Source of the DNA: Scleroderma bovista
Lineage: Eukaryota; Basidiomycota; Agaricomycetes; Boletales; Sclerodermataceae
DNA length: 64,000 nucleotides
Direction: 5' to 3'
Assembly (NCBI GenBank): GCA_037178675.1
Contig: JAYMGJ010000469.1
Location: forward strand, 1-64,000
Of the stretch, positions 12,267 through 25,037 are shown in pieces. The notes beneath the pieces were generated by a model. That model ran no database searches. It saw only the letters and a list, made by a program, of their open reading frames with translations, and had not been told where the DNA came from. The translations under genes were made by a program, and so were the position numbers. Numbering within the stretch: position 1 is the stretch's first letter; every line of letters starts with the position of its first letter.

Positions 12267-14610
12267 TGTGCGCCTAAGTGAGGGAAGAGGTCAGAACAAC
12301 CAACAACCAACACCAAATGACAGCAATATGCGAGTGGTGGTCTTCCTTTGCGTTTCTGGTATTTAATCTCCTCAGGGGGATGTGCTGCACGCCTTCAGGC
12401 AGGATGCAGGAGGGAAGGGAAGAGCTTCTGATGGGGATGGAATGCGACTTGGGATGGTATTGACTCCTCTTCAGCCTACCACAGTGGTTAGGAAGAGTCC
12501 TGGGATAGAAGAGCGATGATAGATTGATGATGGGGGGGTAATAGCAGTGATGGGACAACAGGGAAGCAAGGGGACAGTTCCTGCTTCAAGAATGCGATGG
12601 ACAGTGATGGGATAGAGTGGACAGTGATGCTAGACTGCGCTTCAGCCTAGAGAAATGATCAGATACAAGATATATCTGATAAACAGCAATATAGGAGCTT
12701 TAGGCCAGCACTGGGTGACCTACAAGTCCAAAGACAAAGAGGGAGCTTATAGACAGTGAGGGAGAGTGAATGTGGTCGCTTTATTGAGGGGGAAGCAGAC
12801 ACTTCCTTGCAGCCTTTGGCTGCTGCTTTATATACAGGAGGGGCTGTGGCCCTGTAAGCACAAATGACTAAGTGCTTGGTAAGATATTGGTAAGAAATTG
12901 GTAAGCGATTGATAAGCAGTGTAATCAGGCTGAGTCATCGATGGGGAGAGCCTGAACAAGCTGCTGAGCCAAGGGAAAGAGCAAAAACATAGGTAAAAAG
13001 GGGTGTATAACCAAGAATATGGAAAAATCATTGCATGGGGCCCAAAAGAGAGGGGGAGAAAGCATGGGATGAGTAGATCGAAGCTAAATGAGCATATGCG
13101 ATGACATAATGCATATGAATCATAGGGGCATGAGTCATGAATTGATAAGCAGCATGATAAGCATGATTTGAAGGATGATTGGTAAGTGATTGGTAAGGGG
13201 AGTAATGGGGATTAGTAATGCCAAGAGGGGATGAATAATGCGCAGCAGAGTGAGTCAGAGTGAGCCAGAGTGACTCTGTGTGACTCAGAAAGAAGGGGAG
13301 CACAACCTATGATTTATTGAACTTTAGATCTGGAGATGAGCTTCTGAAGCAGTGCCACTGATGGGAGTGGCTGGGGGATAATAAAAGAATTGATCCGACC
13401 AGAAGAGCAGTGTCAGGGGGCCTGGAATGACAAGTAGAGTCACAGCTGGTCACAGAGTGTCACAAATCCCTTGGATTGAGCTTCTGTAGAGCAAAAACGC
13501 GAAATTTGGTGCTCCTGAAGTGCAGTCTTCCCTTGAGCAGTAAGGGGAAGGTTCTGTACTCTATTAGGACTTCTAAGAAGGGTTCTAGAGCACTGTTTCA
13601 TTCGTGTTTGTTGCGGGATAGCAGGGAAGAGAATCGCAAGTAGCGGATTCGACGTGTCCAGGGAAGCGAGATGAATGATAGAGGGAGATGGATGTGACAG
13701 GACTCTGGGATGAAAGGACCATATGCAGAGGACTCAGGAGACACAGAGACGACCAGGTATGAATTTTCAAGTCTAACGATAGACTTGAGACAACCAAAGT
13801 ATGTGCGCGACGCAGGACTGACGAGGAGAACGCGCTGACCGAGAACGAGAGGGACTGAGGGAGAAGGCTGGGAAGATATGTACCAGACAGTACACAGGAG
13901 CTCAGGGAGAGGCTGTCCCAAGAGCAGGACATAGTTGAGGTCTGCTGCAATAGCGGAGAAACGTTCCAGAGAAAATGTGGACTCCATAGTGAGTGATGAA
14001 GTGGGTGTCTGGATTGCGGGTGGAATATCTCCGTGGGAAATGAATGGATTTACGTCGGAACTTGACAGGCAGATAGACCACGGTCTAGGCTCCATGATGG
14101 TATAGTCACATGATTGATAGCTTCAAAAATGGCGGAGCTATTCAAAATATCGGAATGCCAGCACTGGGCGCCTAAATTTGACATTTGGGCGCTAAAAAAA
14201 TGATTCTTCCTTTTCTCCTTTGTTTCTCTATCGTTTCTTCTGCTTCTTTGGTTGTTCTGGTATGGGAGTTGGACTGCAGTAGGTTGCATTCCTCTCTCAT
14301 ACTGAAATGATCACCAATCCTTGGATTCTTCTGCTTCTTGGCGGTTCTCATGCGATAGATGACTGTCCATGTTGGCATTCATCTCTCGCATCAGGATAGT
14401 CATTCTTGTGCGATAGATGGCTATGACAAGCTTGTATTCATCCTTCGCATAAGGATAGTCATGACTTTGCGTGATATGGATAGCGAGGGCTGTCTGTATC
14501 CCTCAAGTCGGGGCAATCTTTCAACAGATCTTGGGTGTGCGTTCTTTGCATTAGTTTCATCAGCTAACTTTCTCCATGTCCACAGTACCAAACACGTTTG
14601 GTGCGTGACA
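12267..14610 (-). mobile_element. Solo LTR, 2.34 kb family, copy 1
   Basis: This 2,344 bp segment is an inverted, closely similar copy of 22435-24773. On the minus strand it starts TGTCACGCACC and ends GGCGCACA, i.e. TG...CA. It is flanked by the 4 bp direct repeat CCGC (12263-12266 and 14611-14614), a plausible TSD. It has a TATATAAA box and an AATAAA signal placed as in an LTR. A 165-codon frame (13598-14095, minus) is conserved in the other copy but I do not recognise it. No internal retrotransposon genes are present, so a solo LTR is the simplest reading; a non-autonomous element is the alternative. Confidence 0.8.
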
Positions 14611-14764
14611 CCGCCGTCGCTGCCACCACCACAATGCCATCCCACCCTATGTCCACGACAAGTACCACCAACATTGATTGCTCAGCCAATGCTGTGACTA
14701 CGACAACCACCGCACCATTTCCACATTCAATGTGCAACTCCCACTCTGAGGGCCACCACCATGG

Positions 14765-15615
14765 CACGGTGAGAAGGCGACCCTTCCCATCGCTACTGAC
14801 ATATGGTTCCAAATTGGCCATGTCTATGAACAGCAAAATGATGTAGGCCATTTCCCTGTGTTAACGCACCCGACTCATCTCATCTTTTTTAGTATCTCCA
14901 TGCAAATACGAACGCGTCGTGGCAGACAACCCTACCCCGCAAAGGTGCTCCAGCAACTCGGCTGGCTCTACCACCAGGACGGGTCGTCCTTCCAAAACCA
15001 GGAACTTGCCTTCCAATATCTCACCAACAGTCTCGAAGCAGGTGTGTTGCAAACTTCCCCTTCGAAGAAGTCCTATTCACTTTGCCACTGTGGACCCTTC
15101 GGATGCCCAGAGATGGTATCTCTCCTCTGGCGTGCTTACATGGCAGGCCAAAACTACAACAAGGTGTACGAAGTTTATCAACAACCCGTCTCGCAACGAC
15201 CAAAACCCCACCTTCTGGAGCTCCATTGGTGTCCTCTACTTCCAGATCAATCAATTCCATGACGCACTGGATGTGTACTCTAGGGCCATCCGCATCAACC
15301 CATACATCTCTGAGGTCTGGTTCGACCTCGGCCGCTTGTACGAGAGCTGGAATACCAGATCTCGCATGCCATTGACACTTATGCTCGCGCTGCGAGGCTT
15401 GACCCTGGCAACCCCGTTATTATCCCCATCTCTTGAAGGATGCCCAAGCTGTCGAGTGCATTCCTGCCCCTGATCAACAGAGAGAACTCGAGAAGCAGCG
15501 CGCTCTGGAGCACTTCCATCATCCATCTGACTATTTGAACATCTTTGCCAATGCCCTCCCTCCAAGTCGCTGCATATCCTGCGCCCGCCTTCCACCCTAC
15601 TATCACACTGGTTAG
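14765..15615 (+). pseudogene. Fragment of a Cyc8/Ssn6 TPR corepressor gene
   Basis: Cyc8 (Ssn6) partners Tup1 as a general transcriptional corepressor in the nucleus; its core is a run of TPR repeats. Here TPR units can be read in shifting frames: IWFQIGHVYEQQND near 14800, then VLQQLGWLYHQDGSSFQNQE from about 14948, AYMAGQNYNKVYEVYQQ near 15140, and SIGVLYFQINQFHDALD near 15225 leading to RAIRINPYISEVWFDLG. At about 15350 the frame shifts again (ISHAIDTYARAARLDPGNP). At least three frame changes, and a missing intron boundary near 15041, make it non-functional. The N-terminal TPRs and the low-complexity tail are absent. It is one of several broken host-gene pieces here. Confidence 0.85.
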
Positions 15616-15663
15616 AGTCTCGTCAAATCAGTCACAAACACAACCCTAACCTCTCCTATTGCC

Positions 15664-16671
15664 ATGCTGCAGTTCAACGACATCTTTGCATTCATCGAAG
15701 TTGACAGTCAAGAACTTCCCCAGCCGTATGGAATAGATATCATCCCAGAGAAGAACACCACCACATGCTGGGTAGCCTCTCAGCCCGACAAGGTCTGTTC
15801 CATCTTATGTATATCCGATTCCACATATTGACTACGACTCACCTCTCTACACAGCATTTCTTGTTAACATTTGGACATACCCGCCAGAATGGCACCTTTC
15901 ACATCGACGTCACCACCAATATTTGGTTTGCTATGCGCCGGGCTTCTCCTGCGTGCAAGGTGAAACACGGTGATTGGTGTATCCACTTCACTGACATCCG
16001 TGATGCCATATATGTTTTCCAAGCTGCAGTTGACAGGTACGCTTGCCCCATGGGATATATATTATTGTCAATATTGATATATTGAAAAGACGAAGACGAA
16101 TATCTGAACAAGGAATCAAATCATATGGGCGAGATCCGTCTGGACTTTTACAGATCTGTTGTTCTAAAAAAAGGGCGTGACGAAGAGGTATGATGTCTGC
16201 GAGCCGAAGGGAAAGGTGGATGAGCGTGTTCACATTCCGTTAGGTGAGTCGTGTGGATCATTTACCGTTGGGTACTAGTCGGTCGACGTAATGAAACTGA
16301 CCTGTCGCTATCCTTTCCGATGCGATACTATATGATCTAGTTTGGGCCGTGAAGTGTCGCGATCAATGAAAGGTTGTGTTGAGAGTAAGAATCTCGACGC
16401 TAATCCCCTCACAAGCTTTATATTCAGATATAGAGAATACAGTGGATTTATCCGTGTCCCTCGCCTCTGGCTTTACTTTTCACCCAGCTTAATACTTCAT
16501 GCCAACGGGATAATCCTACAACCCATAGAAGACAAACGTACAGCTCAATGCTCAGGGCAAGGTCAATTGCACGCAGAGAAAGAGAAAAAGCCCACATCGC
16601 TTTCTCAAGACGTCTTCGACCTAACCATTGAAAATGGGATCAATGCAAAGACAGGATATCAAATCTCTTGA
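15664..16671 (+). pseudogene. DUF7918-like gene fragment
   Basis: The first exon (15664 to about 15790) reads LQFNDIFAFIEVDSQELPQP and then EKNTTTCWVASQPDK. After an intron ending CTACACAG near 15853 it continues HFLLTFGHTRQNGTFHIDV. A later exon has GEIRLDFYRSVV (about 16125), and another has FIFRYR and ILHANGIILQP (about 16430 and 16490-16525). This order, with the ELPxY..EKNTxTCWIAS, GxIR and F.YR..xLxANGI blocks, is what I recall for the basidiomycete-specific DUF7918 family, whose function is unknown. Several exon joins are unclear, so I treat it as probably decayed. It lies directly after the Cyc8 fragment, which suggests both were part of one duplicated host segment. Confidence 0.6.
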
Positions 16672-16727
16672 CGCTGCAACCCCACATAATGAACCTACAT
16701 TGTACCATACTTTATTGCCAGTGGTGG

Positions 16728-17304
16728 TTGACAATCGGCCGTATCTTATGACTACAGGGTGTTGCCATGATATATGGTCCGGCCTGTGTGTGGAATTGTC
16801 ACCATAATACACGGTCCAGCCTGGGGGTGGGTCACCCATAATATAGGGTCGGGCCAGGATGCAGGTATCACCATAGTGTATGGTCCGGCCAGGGTGTGTA
16901 GTTTAACCATGATATACAGTCTGGCCGGTGTCACCATCATATAGGGCCTGGCCTGGGTGCAGGTGTCACCATAGTGTACAGTCTGGCCAGGGTACCAGTG
17001 TCACCATAATATACAATCCAGCCTGGGTGTGGGTGTCACAATAGTTTATGGTCAGGCCAGGGTACTGGTGTCACCATAGTGTACAGTCCAGCCAGGGTAC
17101 CGGTGTCACCATAGTGTATGGTCTGGCCAGGGTACCGGTGTCACCGTAATATACAATCCGGCCTGGGTGTGGGTGTCACCATAATTTATGGTCGGGCCAG
17201 GGTACCGGTGTCACCATAGTGTATAATCCAGCCAGGGTACTGGTGTCACTGTAATATACAATCCGGCCTGGGTGTGGGTGTCACCATAATTTATGGTTGG
17301 GCCT
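16728..17304. repeat. Minisatellite arm, orientation A (left arm of a large inverted repeat)
   Basis: Units of about 34-36 bp follow the pattern GGTGTCACCATAGTGTATGG then TCCGGCCAGGGTACC. The whole stretch from TTGACAATCGG (16728) onward is the reverse complement, with changes, of sequence running back from 25870. Frames across it are repeat translations. Confidence 0.85.
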
Positions 17305-17456
17305 AGTGTTTTAAAGTCCAGTTGCCAGACCGGCCAAAAACCAGAAACCGGACTGGACTGACAACGGTTGCAACCAGACTTGGTTGCCAGTCATGGGACA
17401 TTGGCCAACGTGCAGTTGCGGTTGCATGCCTTCCGATCACACACAAAAAACCAGTG
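17305..17456 (-). mobile_element. hAT terminal fragment
   Basis: Starts AGTGTTTTAAAGTCCAGTTG, the same inverted end as the hAT element at 25424 read inward, and matches the element's right subterminal sequence through the CCTTCCGATCACACAC block. Unlike the copy at 25001-25424, it lacks the 270 bp solo LTR, so it shows the pre-insertion state. Confidence 0.75.
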
Positions 17457-18110
17457 TGTTACACGGCCCGATGTGATGTTCCTGTGACCGGTGTAATGTG
17501 CCAGGGACCGGTTGCATGTACTAGGGACCGGTTACATGTCCCATAGGCTGGAGGAATGATCCTACACTCACACAGACGTGCACCATAATTTAATAACATC
17601 ACCCAATAGCTACCGGTGTGTGTTACAGAGCCTGATGTGATGTTCCTGTGACCAGTGTAATGTGCCAGGGACCGGTTGCATCTACTAGGGACCGGTTGCA
17701 AGTACTAGGGACCGGTTACATATCCCATAGGCCAGAGGAATGATCCTAAACTCACAGACATTCACCATAATGTAATAACATCACTCAATAGCTACCGGTG
17801 TGCGTTACAGAGCCCAACGTGATGTTCCTGTGACCAGTGTAATGTGCCAGGGACCAGTTGCATGTACAAGGGACCGGTTACATGTGCCATAGGCCGGAGG
17901 AATGATCCTACACTCACAGACATGCACCATAATTTAATAACATCACTCAATAGCTACCGGTGTATGTTACACAGCCCAATGTGATGTTCCTGTGACCGGT
18001 GTAATCTGCCAGGGACCGGTTGCATGTACTAGGGACCAGTTACATGTGCCATAGGCCGGAGGAATGATCCTAAACTCACAGACATGCACCATAACTCAAA
18101 ACAATCACTT
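17450..18110. repeat. Tandem repeat, four units of about 162-182 bp
   Basis: Units begin near GTTAC at 17458, 17622, 17804 and 17966. Each holds GATGTTCCTGTGACC, two or three AGGGACCGGTT motifs, GGAGGAATGATCCTA and a CACCATAATTTAATAACATC tail. The second unit is longer because one AGGGACCGGTTGCA motif is duplicated. No gene is seen. Confidence 0.85.
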
Positions 18111-18149
18111 AATGGCATCAGATATGTGTTCCAGTGCCCATGATGCCAG

Positions 18150-18788
18150 CACCCCGGCCTGACCATACACTATGATGACACCAGTACCCTGGCTGGGCCA
18201 TATATGATGGTGATGCCAGTACCCTGGCCAGACTGCACACTATGGTGACACCAGCATCCTGGCCAGATTGTATATTATTGTGACACTGGTAACCTGGCCA
18301 AACCGTAAACTATGACATGGGTACCCTGGCCCGACTGTAAACTATGGTGACACCTGCACCCAGGCCAGGTCCTATATGATGATGAAACTGGTACCCTTGC
18401 CGGACCATACACTATGGTGACACCCACACCTAGGCTGGATTGTATATTATGGTGACTGGTACCCTGGCCGGACCATACACTATGGTGACACTGGTACCCT
18501 GGCCTGACCATAAATTATGGTAACACCCACACCCAGGCCGGATTGTATATTATGGTGACACCGGTATCCTGGCCTGACCATAAACTATGGTGACACCCAC
18601 ACCCAGGCCGGACTGTATTTATTATCACACCAGTACCCTGGCCAGACCGTACACTATGGTGACACTGGTACCCTGGCCCAACCATAAATTATGGTGACAC
18701 CCACACCCAGGCTGGATTGTATATTATGGTGACACCAGTACCATGGCCTGACCATACACTATGGTGACACTGGTACCCTGGCCCAACT
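18150..18788. repeat. Minisatellite, orientation B
   Basis: Reverse complement of the units at 16728-17304: GACACTGGTACCCTGGCC then CATACACTATGGT. It runs directly into the hAT left end at 18789, and the same orientation resumes at 25425, so the hAT element sits inside this minisatellite. Confidence 0.85.
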
Positions 18789-20271
18789 AGTGTTTTAAAG
18801 TCTGGTCTGGTCCAGTTTTTTTGCCTTTTTTGGCAGCAACCGGACCGCGACCGGTTCTCGCACCAACTAGACTGTCTATGGACCAAACCAAAACCGCAAA
18901 CAACCGGTTGCTACCGGTTGTGCTTACAGTTGCAATCAGTTGCGACCTGTTCGGTCTGAAACCAGTCCCCTCCCAGTCACAACCGAAAACCGAAGGGCAT
19001 GTTTGCCACGTTGTAGACAGTATATAAACTTTCAGTCAAAATCTAAACAACTTGGTACTCTACACATATGGCAGATCCTCGCAAGTCCCAGTGCGAACGA
19101 AGGGTGACAGAAAAGGCGGCAGCAGCTGGCCGGTCTCACAACCCTCCTCCAAGGTCAAAGCGCTCTCGCCACCCAAAGACAAAAGCATCAACATTGAGGA
19201 AGGGGAAGAAACGTGCACGCAATGCTACAGAGTCTGCAAGTAGTGGTGAGGAAACGCCAAGCAGTGATGAAGAACCTACCACAAGGTCCACCAAACGGCA
19301 GGCAAAGCGTGCCCGACAGGGTTCCCCTGCAGTTGTTGAAGACACTTCTTCACAGCCGGATGTAGAGCAGATTGTGCTGTCGTCAAGGCCCCCGAGTGAG
19401 ATGGCACACGTTTGAAGTGGTGCTGAGGAGAGTGGCGCAGATCGTCAGGGAAACACAGATGTTGAGGTATGGACTGTAAATGTTCCACACTTAATGTTGC
19501 TGATGCTGAGAAATTAGGAAGATGATGGTTTAGATGACCACCAAGTGACACTACCGTCAACGGTTGTTTTGAAAAAAGACAAGCCGAAGATATACTCACC
19601 ATATTTTCTGAGCGTTGTGAGGTGAAGTTCTGTTACCAAGACAGACGGGTCCAGCCATTACAAGGCCACTGGTGTAAAGAATGCAAGTAAGTAAGTGTCT
19701 ATGTGGGGAGGCAAGTAACTTACAGTGGAGGGCTAGAGTGAACAAAGAGTTCATCATGAAGCATGGAAAACGCAAGGCCTTTCACGTGGGGAGCAATTCC
19801 TCCTGCTGTCAGCATATCAGGAGCCACTACGAACTATACCAAGCACGGTGTGCTGAACAAAATATCCCAACCCAGCCACATGTGATGCCTCGGGAACTTT
19901 TGAATGCGAAGCAACAGTTGAAGAAATCGAAAAAGGAAGGGAATGGGCAGATGAGTATCCGAGGGATGCTTGAGAATCAAGCAAAGCTTCAGGAGACGTT
20001 TTTGAAGGATGAGGTGCTGCAGAAGGTAGCAGAGTTGATTGTTATCGATGATCAAGTAAGTCCTTCTGAGTGATTACTGTTTGTGGCTAGTATTCATTAG
20101 GATTTATCTTAATGTAGAGCCTCTCATTAGCTGACAAGGCGGTGTTTAGAAACTGCCTAGTTGCAATGAGGCCACGTACAACTAAGGCTGAGATACCCTC
20201 TACCCACGACATCTCAAACTTCATCAACAACTCATTCGTTGAGTTTTTTGCACAGCTCAACACCCGTCTTC

Positions 20272-20559
20272 TGTTGAAGTCGCACGTGCACCCAGCGTAA
20301 ACCGTCGACGAAGTGTGCACAAGACTGCGACCCATATTAGTGTAGACTTAGTAATAGTCCTCTTTGGAGTAGATGTTACATATCACACATCACGCGTCAC
20401 AGTCACGCATCACACTATTTGTTGTATATAAACAGTGTTCATCACTTATATAATATAACAGCTCTTAACCAGCTACCGCTACCATCTCTGGTTGTGCACT
20501 CCACCCAACAGGTGAGTTGGAGTAGCAGTTCCTCTACGTATATAGGTATTGCTTCAACA
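20272..20559 (+). mobile_element. Solo Copia LTR (288 bp) in the hAT gene
   Basis: Same family as the LTRs at 41001-41288 and 46641-46928: starts TGTTGAAGTCGCACGTGC and ends GTATTGCTTCAACA, with identical 288 bp length. It is flanked by TCTTC on both sides (20267-20271 and 20560-20564), the TSD. Without it the hAT exon reads NTRLQ into a GTATGC donor, so it struck the end of a coding exon. Confidence 0.92.
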
Positions 20560-22434
20560 TCTTCAGGTATGCTTGTATTCATTATTCAATTTCTATGGGA
20601 CCTTACCATTTTGCAGTCCAACAGAAGTGGCCGTGTCTCAACAACAACTGACCTCTGGTCTGTTGACCAGACAAAGGCGTCATTTATGGGTGTCATGGCC
20701 CATTGGATCAAGTCTGATTCTTCATCAATGACCTGGAAGCTGTGCTCAGAAGTCATTGCGTTCAAGGGGATATCTGGACGACACACTGGTACAAATCTCA
20801 GACGGTATTTTATCAGTGTCTGTGAGCGTGCTGGAATTATTGGCAGGGACTCATCTCAGGTGCACACAACTCTTCATTTTTTGTAACTGATTGCTTGAGA
20901 CTGACTATCTTGCAGTTGTTCTGTGTAACTGCTGAAAATACCAGCAACAACGATTCTACCTGCGACAACATCGAGAACACTCTGTACCGACGTGGTATCT
21001 ACACATTTGATGCCAGCACCAATTGACTTCCCTGCCTTGCACACATCCTCAACCTTGGGATTGAGAGTGTCATGTCAGTCATCACCAGGACAGTGGCAAT
21101 CGAGACGACTACTGCGATCTGGGAATACAATCCAACGCTTCCGAATAACTGTGTTCTAGGAGACTCTCTCGATGTTGTAGCGGCTATTCGAACCCTTGCC
21201 ATCAAGATTCAGGCATCTGATCAACAGATCACATATTTTCATCGCCTTCAAACTGAATGCGGATTCGGAACTCCCCTTTCAATTCCTCTGCATAGCAATG
21301 TCCGCTGGGGTACTGCAGACGGTATGCTTGCACGAGCTTATCAACTCCGTCAAGTAAGCCTTCATTTATTCATTGATTGGCCATGCCTGAACATTGTACT
21401 AGCCCATCAATCTCTTTGTTAGCTCAGCTGATGAGCTTTTTGGTCCGATCACATCTGTTCGACGTCCCGGAGAACCCGTCAAACACATCCCCTGGAGTGC
21501 TTTTAGCTTAAAGGTGGCCGACTGGGAGCGGATCAACAATGTTCGACTCATTATCGCTGATGCCAACAGTATCCAACATATTTTCTCATATCAGCATCAA
21601 GCAACACTGTGGCGTGCCATACTGGCTTTTGAGGAACTTCAGACGGCATGGGACGCAAAGCTCACTAGTCCACAGTACATGTTATATAAAGATGCGATTC
21701 AACAAGGCTTGGCAAAAATTGGCAAGTATTATAATAAGTTTGATGACAAGCCTGTCTATGCACTCGCTCTTGGTAAGTTAATTGTTCTGTGTTCCCATGC
21801 ATACACTCAATATTTGTACTAGTGCTTCATCCATATTACAAACTTGACTATATCAAAATGGCCTGGGGTGGACCAGAGGAACAGCAACGTGAGCATGCCA
21901 GCGGCAATCCGAATGCGAAGGACTGGCACGACGAAGCACATCAAATGTTGGAAAGAGTTTCCCAAGAGTATTGGGATGCCGGCACTGTTGTACCCTCTGG
22001 CACAGTCACCACTGGTGATGCTGCTACTGACGTGTCTGAGAATGAGAACACACTCCAGTCTGATTATGACCGTTTTCATCACGACCTTGTCCAACAACAA
22101 AACATGAATGATGGTGGTGGTGGGTGGAAAGCTGAGCTGCGTTGATACCTTGGTGATCGGCCTTGCGATGTGACGAGGGACACAGACATTGTTGAATGGT
22201 GGGCGGTAAGTGTCACAGCTTCTTTTGCCTGCTGTGTTCTGATAGTAATTGTCTTTTAGAATCATGCCCATGAATATCCAACGCTCGCTCGTATCACGCA
22301 GGATATCTGTGCAATTCCTGCAACATCGGTCCCCTGTGAACACCTTTTCTCAGCTGGTGCCGAAATTGCCACCGATCGCCGCAATCGTCTTGGCAGTGAC
22401 AAGTTCGAACAGTTGCAAATCCTCAAGCATACGT

Positions 22435-24773
22435 TGTCATGCACCAAACGTGTTTGGTACTGTGGACATGGAGAAAGTTAGCCGATGAAACTAATGCAAA
22501 GAACGCACACCCAAGATCTGTTGAAAGATTGTCCCGACTTGAGGGATACAGACAGCCCTCGCTATCCATATCATGCAAAGTCAAGACTATCCTTATGCGA
22601 AGGATGAATACAAGCTTGTCATAGCCATCTATCGCACAAGAATGACTGTCCTGGAGCAAGAGATGAATGCCATCGTCTAGCAGTCATCCCTCGCACAAGA
22701 ACCGCCAAGAAGCAGAAGAATCCAAGGATTGGTGATCATTTCAGTATGAGAGAGGAATGCAACCTACTGCAGTCCAACTCCCATACCAGAACAACCAAAG
22801 AAGCAGAAGAAACGATAGAGAAACAAAGGAGAAAAGGAAGAATCATTTTTTAGCGCCCAAATGTCAAATTTAGGCGCCCAGTGCCGGCATTCCGATATTT
22901 TGAATAGCTCCGCCATTTTTGAAGCTATCAATCATGTGACTATACCATCATGGAGCCTAGACCATGGTCTATCTGCCTGTCAAGTTCCGACGTAAATCCG
23001 TTCATTTCCCACGGAGATATTCCACCCGCAATCCAGACACCCACTTCATCACTCACTATGGAGTCCACATTTTCTCTGGAACGTTTCTCCGCTATTGCAG
23101 CAGACCTCAACTATGTCCTGCTCTTGGGACAGCCTCTCCCTGAGCTCCTGTGTACTGTCTGGTACATATCTTCCCAGCCTTCTCCCTCAGTCCCTCTCAT
23201 TCTCGGTCAGCGCATTCTCCTCGTCAGTCCTGCGTCGTGCACATACTTTGGTCGTCTCAAGTCTATCGTTAGACTTGAAAATTCATACCTGGTCGTCTCT
23301 GTGTCTCCTGAGTCCTCTGCATATGGTCCTTTCATCCCAGAGTCCTGTCACATCCATCTCCCTCTATCATTCATCTCGCTTCCCTGGACACGTCGAATCT
23401 GCTATTCACGTTTCACTTCCCTGCTATCCCACAACAAACACGAATGAAACAGTGCTCTAGAACCCTTCTTAGAAGTCCTAATAGAGTACAGAACCTTCCC
23501 CTTACTGCTCAAGGGAAGACTGCACTTCAGGAGCACCAAATTTCGCGTTTTTGCTCTACAGAAGCTCAATCCAAGGGATTTGTGACACTCTGTGACCAGC
23601 TGTGACTCTACTTGTCATTCCAGGCCCCCTGACACTGCTCTTCTGGTCGGATCAATTCTTTTATTATCCCCCAGCCACTCCCATCAGTGGCACTGCTTCA
23701 GAAGCTCATCTCCAGATCTAAAGTTCAATAAATCATAGGTTGTGCTCCCCTTCCGTCTGAGTCACACAGAGTCACTCTGGCTCACTCTGACTCACTCTGC
23801 TGCGCATTATTCATCCCCTCTTGGCATTACTAATCCCCATTACTTACCAATCACTTACCAATCATCCTTCAAATCATGCTTATCATGCTGCTTATCAATT
23901 CATGACTCATGCCCCTATGATTCATATGCATTATGTCATCGCATATGCTCATTTAGCTTCGATCTACTCATCCCATGCTTTCTCCCCCTCTCTTTTGGGC
24001 CCCATGCAATGATTTTTCCATATTCTTGGTTATACACCCCTTTTTACCTATGTTTTTGCTCTTTCCCTTGGCTCAGCAGCTTGTTCAGGCTCTCCCCATC
24101 GATGACTCAGCCTGATTACACTGCTTATCAATCGCTTACCAATTTCTTACCAATATCTTACCAAGCACTTAGTCATTTGTGCTTACAGGGCCACAGCCCC
24201 TCCTGTATATAAAGCAGCAGCCAAAGGCTGCAAGGAAGTGTCTGCTTCCCCCTCAATAAAGCGACCACATTCACTCTCCCTCACTGTCTATAAGCTCCCT
24301 CTTTGTCTTTGGACTTGTAGGTCACCCAGTGCTGGCCTAAAGCTCCTATATTGCTGTTTATCAGATATATCTTGTATCTGATCATTTCTCTAGGCTGAAG
24401 CGCAGTCTAGCATCACTGTCCACTCTATCCCATCACTGTCCATCACATTCTTGAAGCAGGAACTGTCCCCTTGCTTCCCTGTTGCTCCATCACTGCTGTT
24501 ACACCCCTGTCATCAATCTATCATCGCTCTTCAATCCCAGGACTCTTCCTAACCACTGTGGTAGGCTGAAGAGGAGTCAATACCATCCCAAGTCGCATTC
24601 CATCCCCATCAGAAGCTCTTCCCTTCCCTCCTGCATCCTGCCTGAAGGCGTGCAGCACATCCCCCTGAGGAGATTAAATACCAGAAACGCAAAGGAAGAC
24701 CACCACTCGCATATTGCTGTCATTTGGTGTTGGTTGTTGGTTGTTCTGACCTCTTCCCTCACTTAGGCGCACA
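22435..24773 (+). mobile_element. Solo LTR, 2.34 kb family, copy 2, inside the hAT coding region
   Basis: A 2,339 bp copy of the element at 12267-14610, starting TGTCATGCACC and ending GGCGCACA. The direct repeat ACGT flanks it (22431-22434 and 24774-24777). Joining the flanks restores the hAT frame: ILKHT before, WRPNICDL after. A TATATAAA box is at about 24205 and AATAAA at about 24256. Upstream are several TTACCAATC repeats and TGACTCA-type sites (about 23904 and 24102) that could be regulatory. The same unrecognised 165-codon frame (22950-23447) is present as in copy 1. Confidence 0.88.
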
Positions 24774-25037
24774 ACGTGGCGCCCCAACATCTGTGACCTT
24801 GCCGCTATCAATTCTGGGGAGATTAAGGAGGTGCATATACAGGAGTTCAAGGAATTGCTTTGTTGGGATGTCGATACGGAGGCTCAGGGATAACATCATT
24901 ACTGATTAGCATTTGTTTACTCTACTACTTTGCATATGTCATGGTGGAGTCAATTAGTGCAACCGGTTTGTTCAAAAGACCGGTTGCGACAGGTTTGAAC
25001 CAGTTTTTTTGTGTGTGATCGGAAGGCACACAACCGC

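Larger units (their letters stand above)
19068..24893 (+). pseudogene. hAT transposase, split by two solo LTRs and two TGA codons
   Basis: The N-terminus (19068-19415) is basic and serine-rich, followed by a Cys/His region near 19600-19830 that may be a BED finger. The catalytic part begins STTTDLWSVDQTKASFMGV (about 20636). It continues through LPCLAHILNLGIESVM (about 21027), SNVRWGTADGML (about 21296) and VLHPYYKLDYIKMAW (about 21825) to the hAT dimerisation block EHLFSAGAEIATDRRNRLG (about 22340). A 2.34 kb LTR then interrupts, and the frame resumes at 24774 with TWRPNICDLAAINSGEIKE and stops at 24891-24893. TGA codons at 21024-21026 (before LPCLAH) and 22143-22145 (in LR-YL) sit where Arg is usual. 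The gene is dead, but its parts are clear. Confidence 0.88.

Noticed and set aside
19413..19415. TGA after MAHV in the hAT N-terminus as a further CGA to TGA change.
   Set aside because: The region is poorly conserved and an intron cannot be excluded, so it was left out of the count.
24774..24800. TGGCGCCCCAAC just after the 2.34 kb LTR looks like a retrotransposon primer-binding site.
   Set aside because: In frame it encodes TWRPNICDL, the continuation of the hAT transposase, and ACGT is the target duplication. The resemblance is coincidental.
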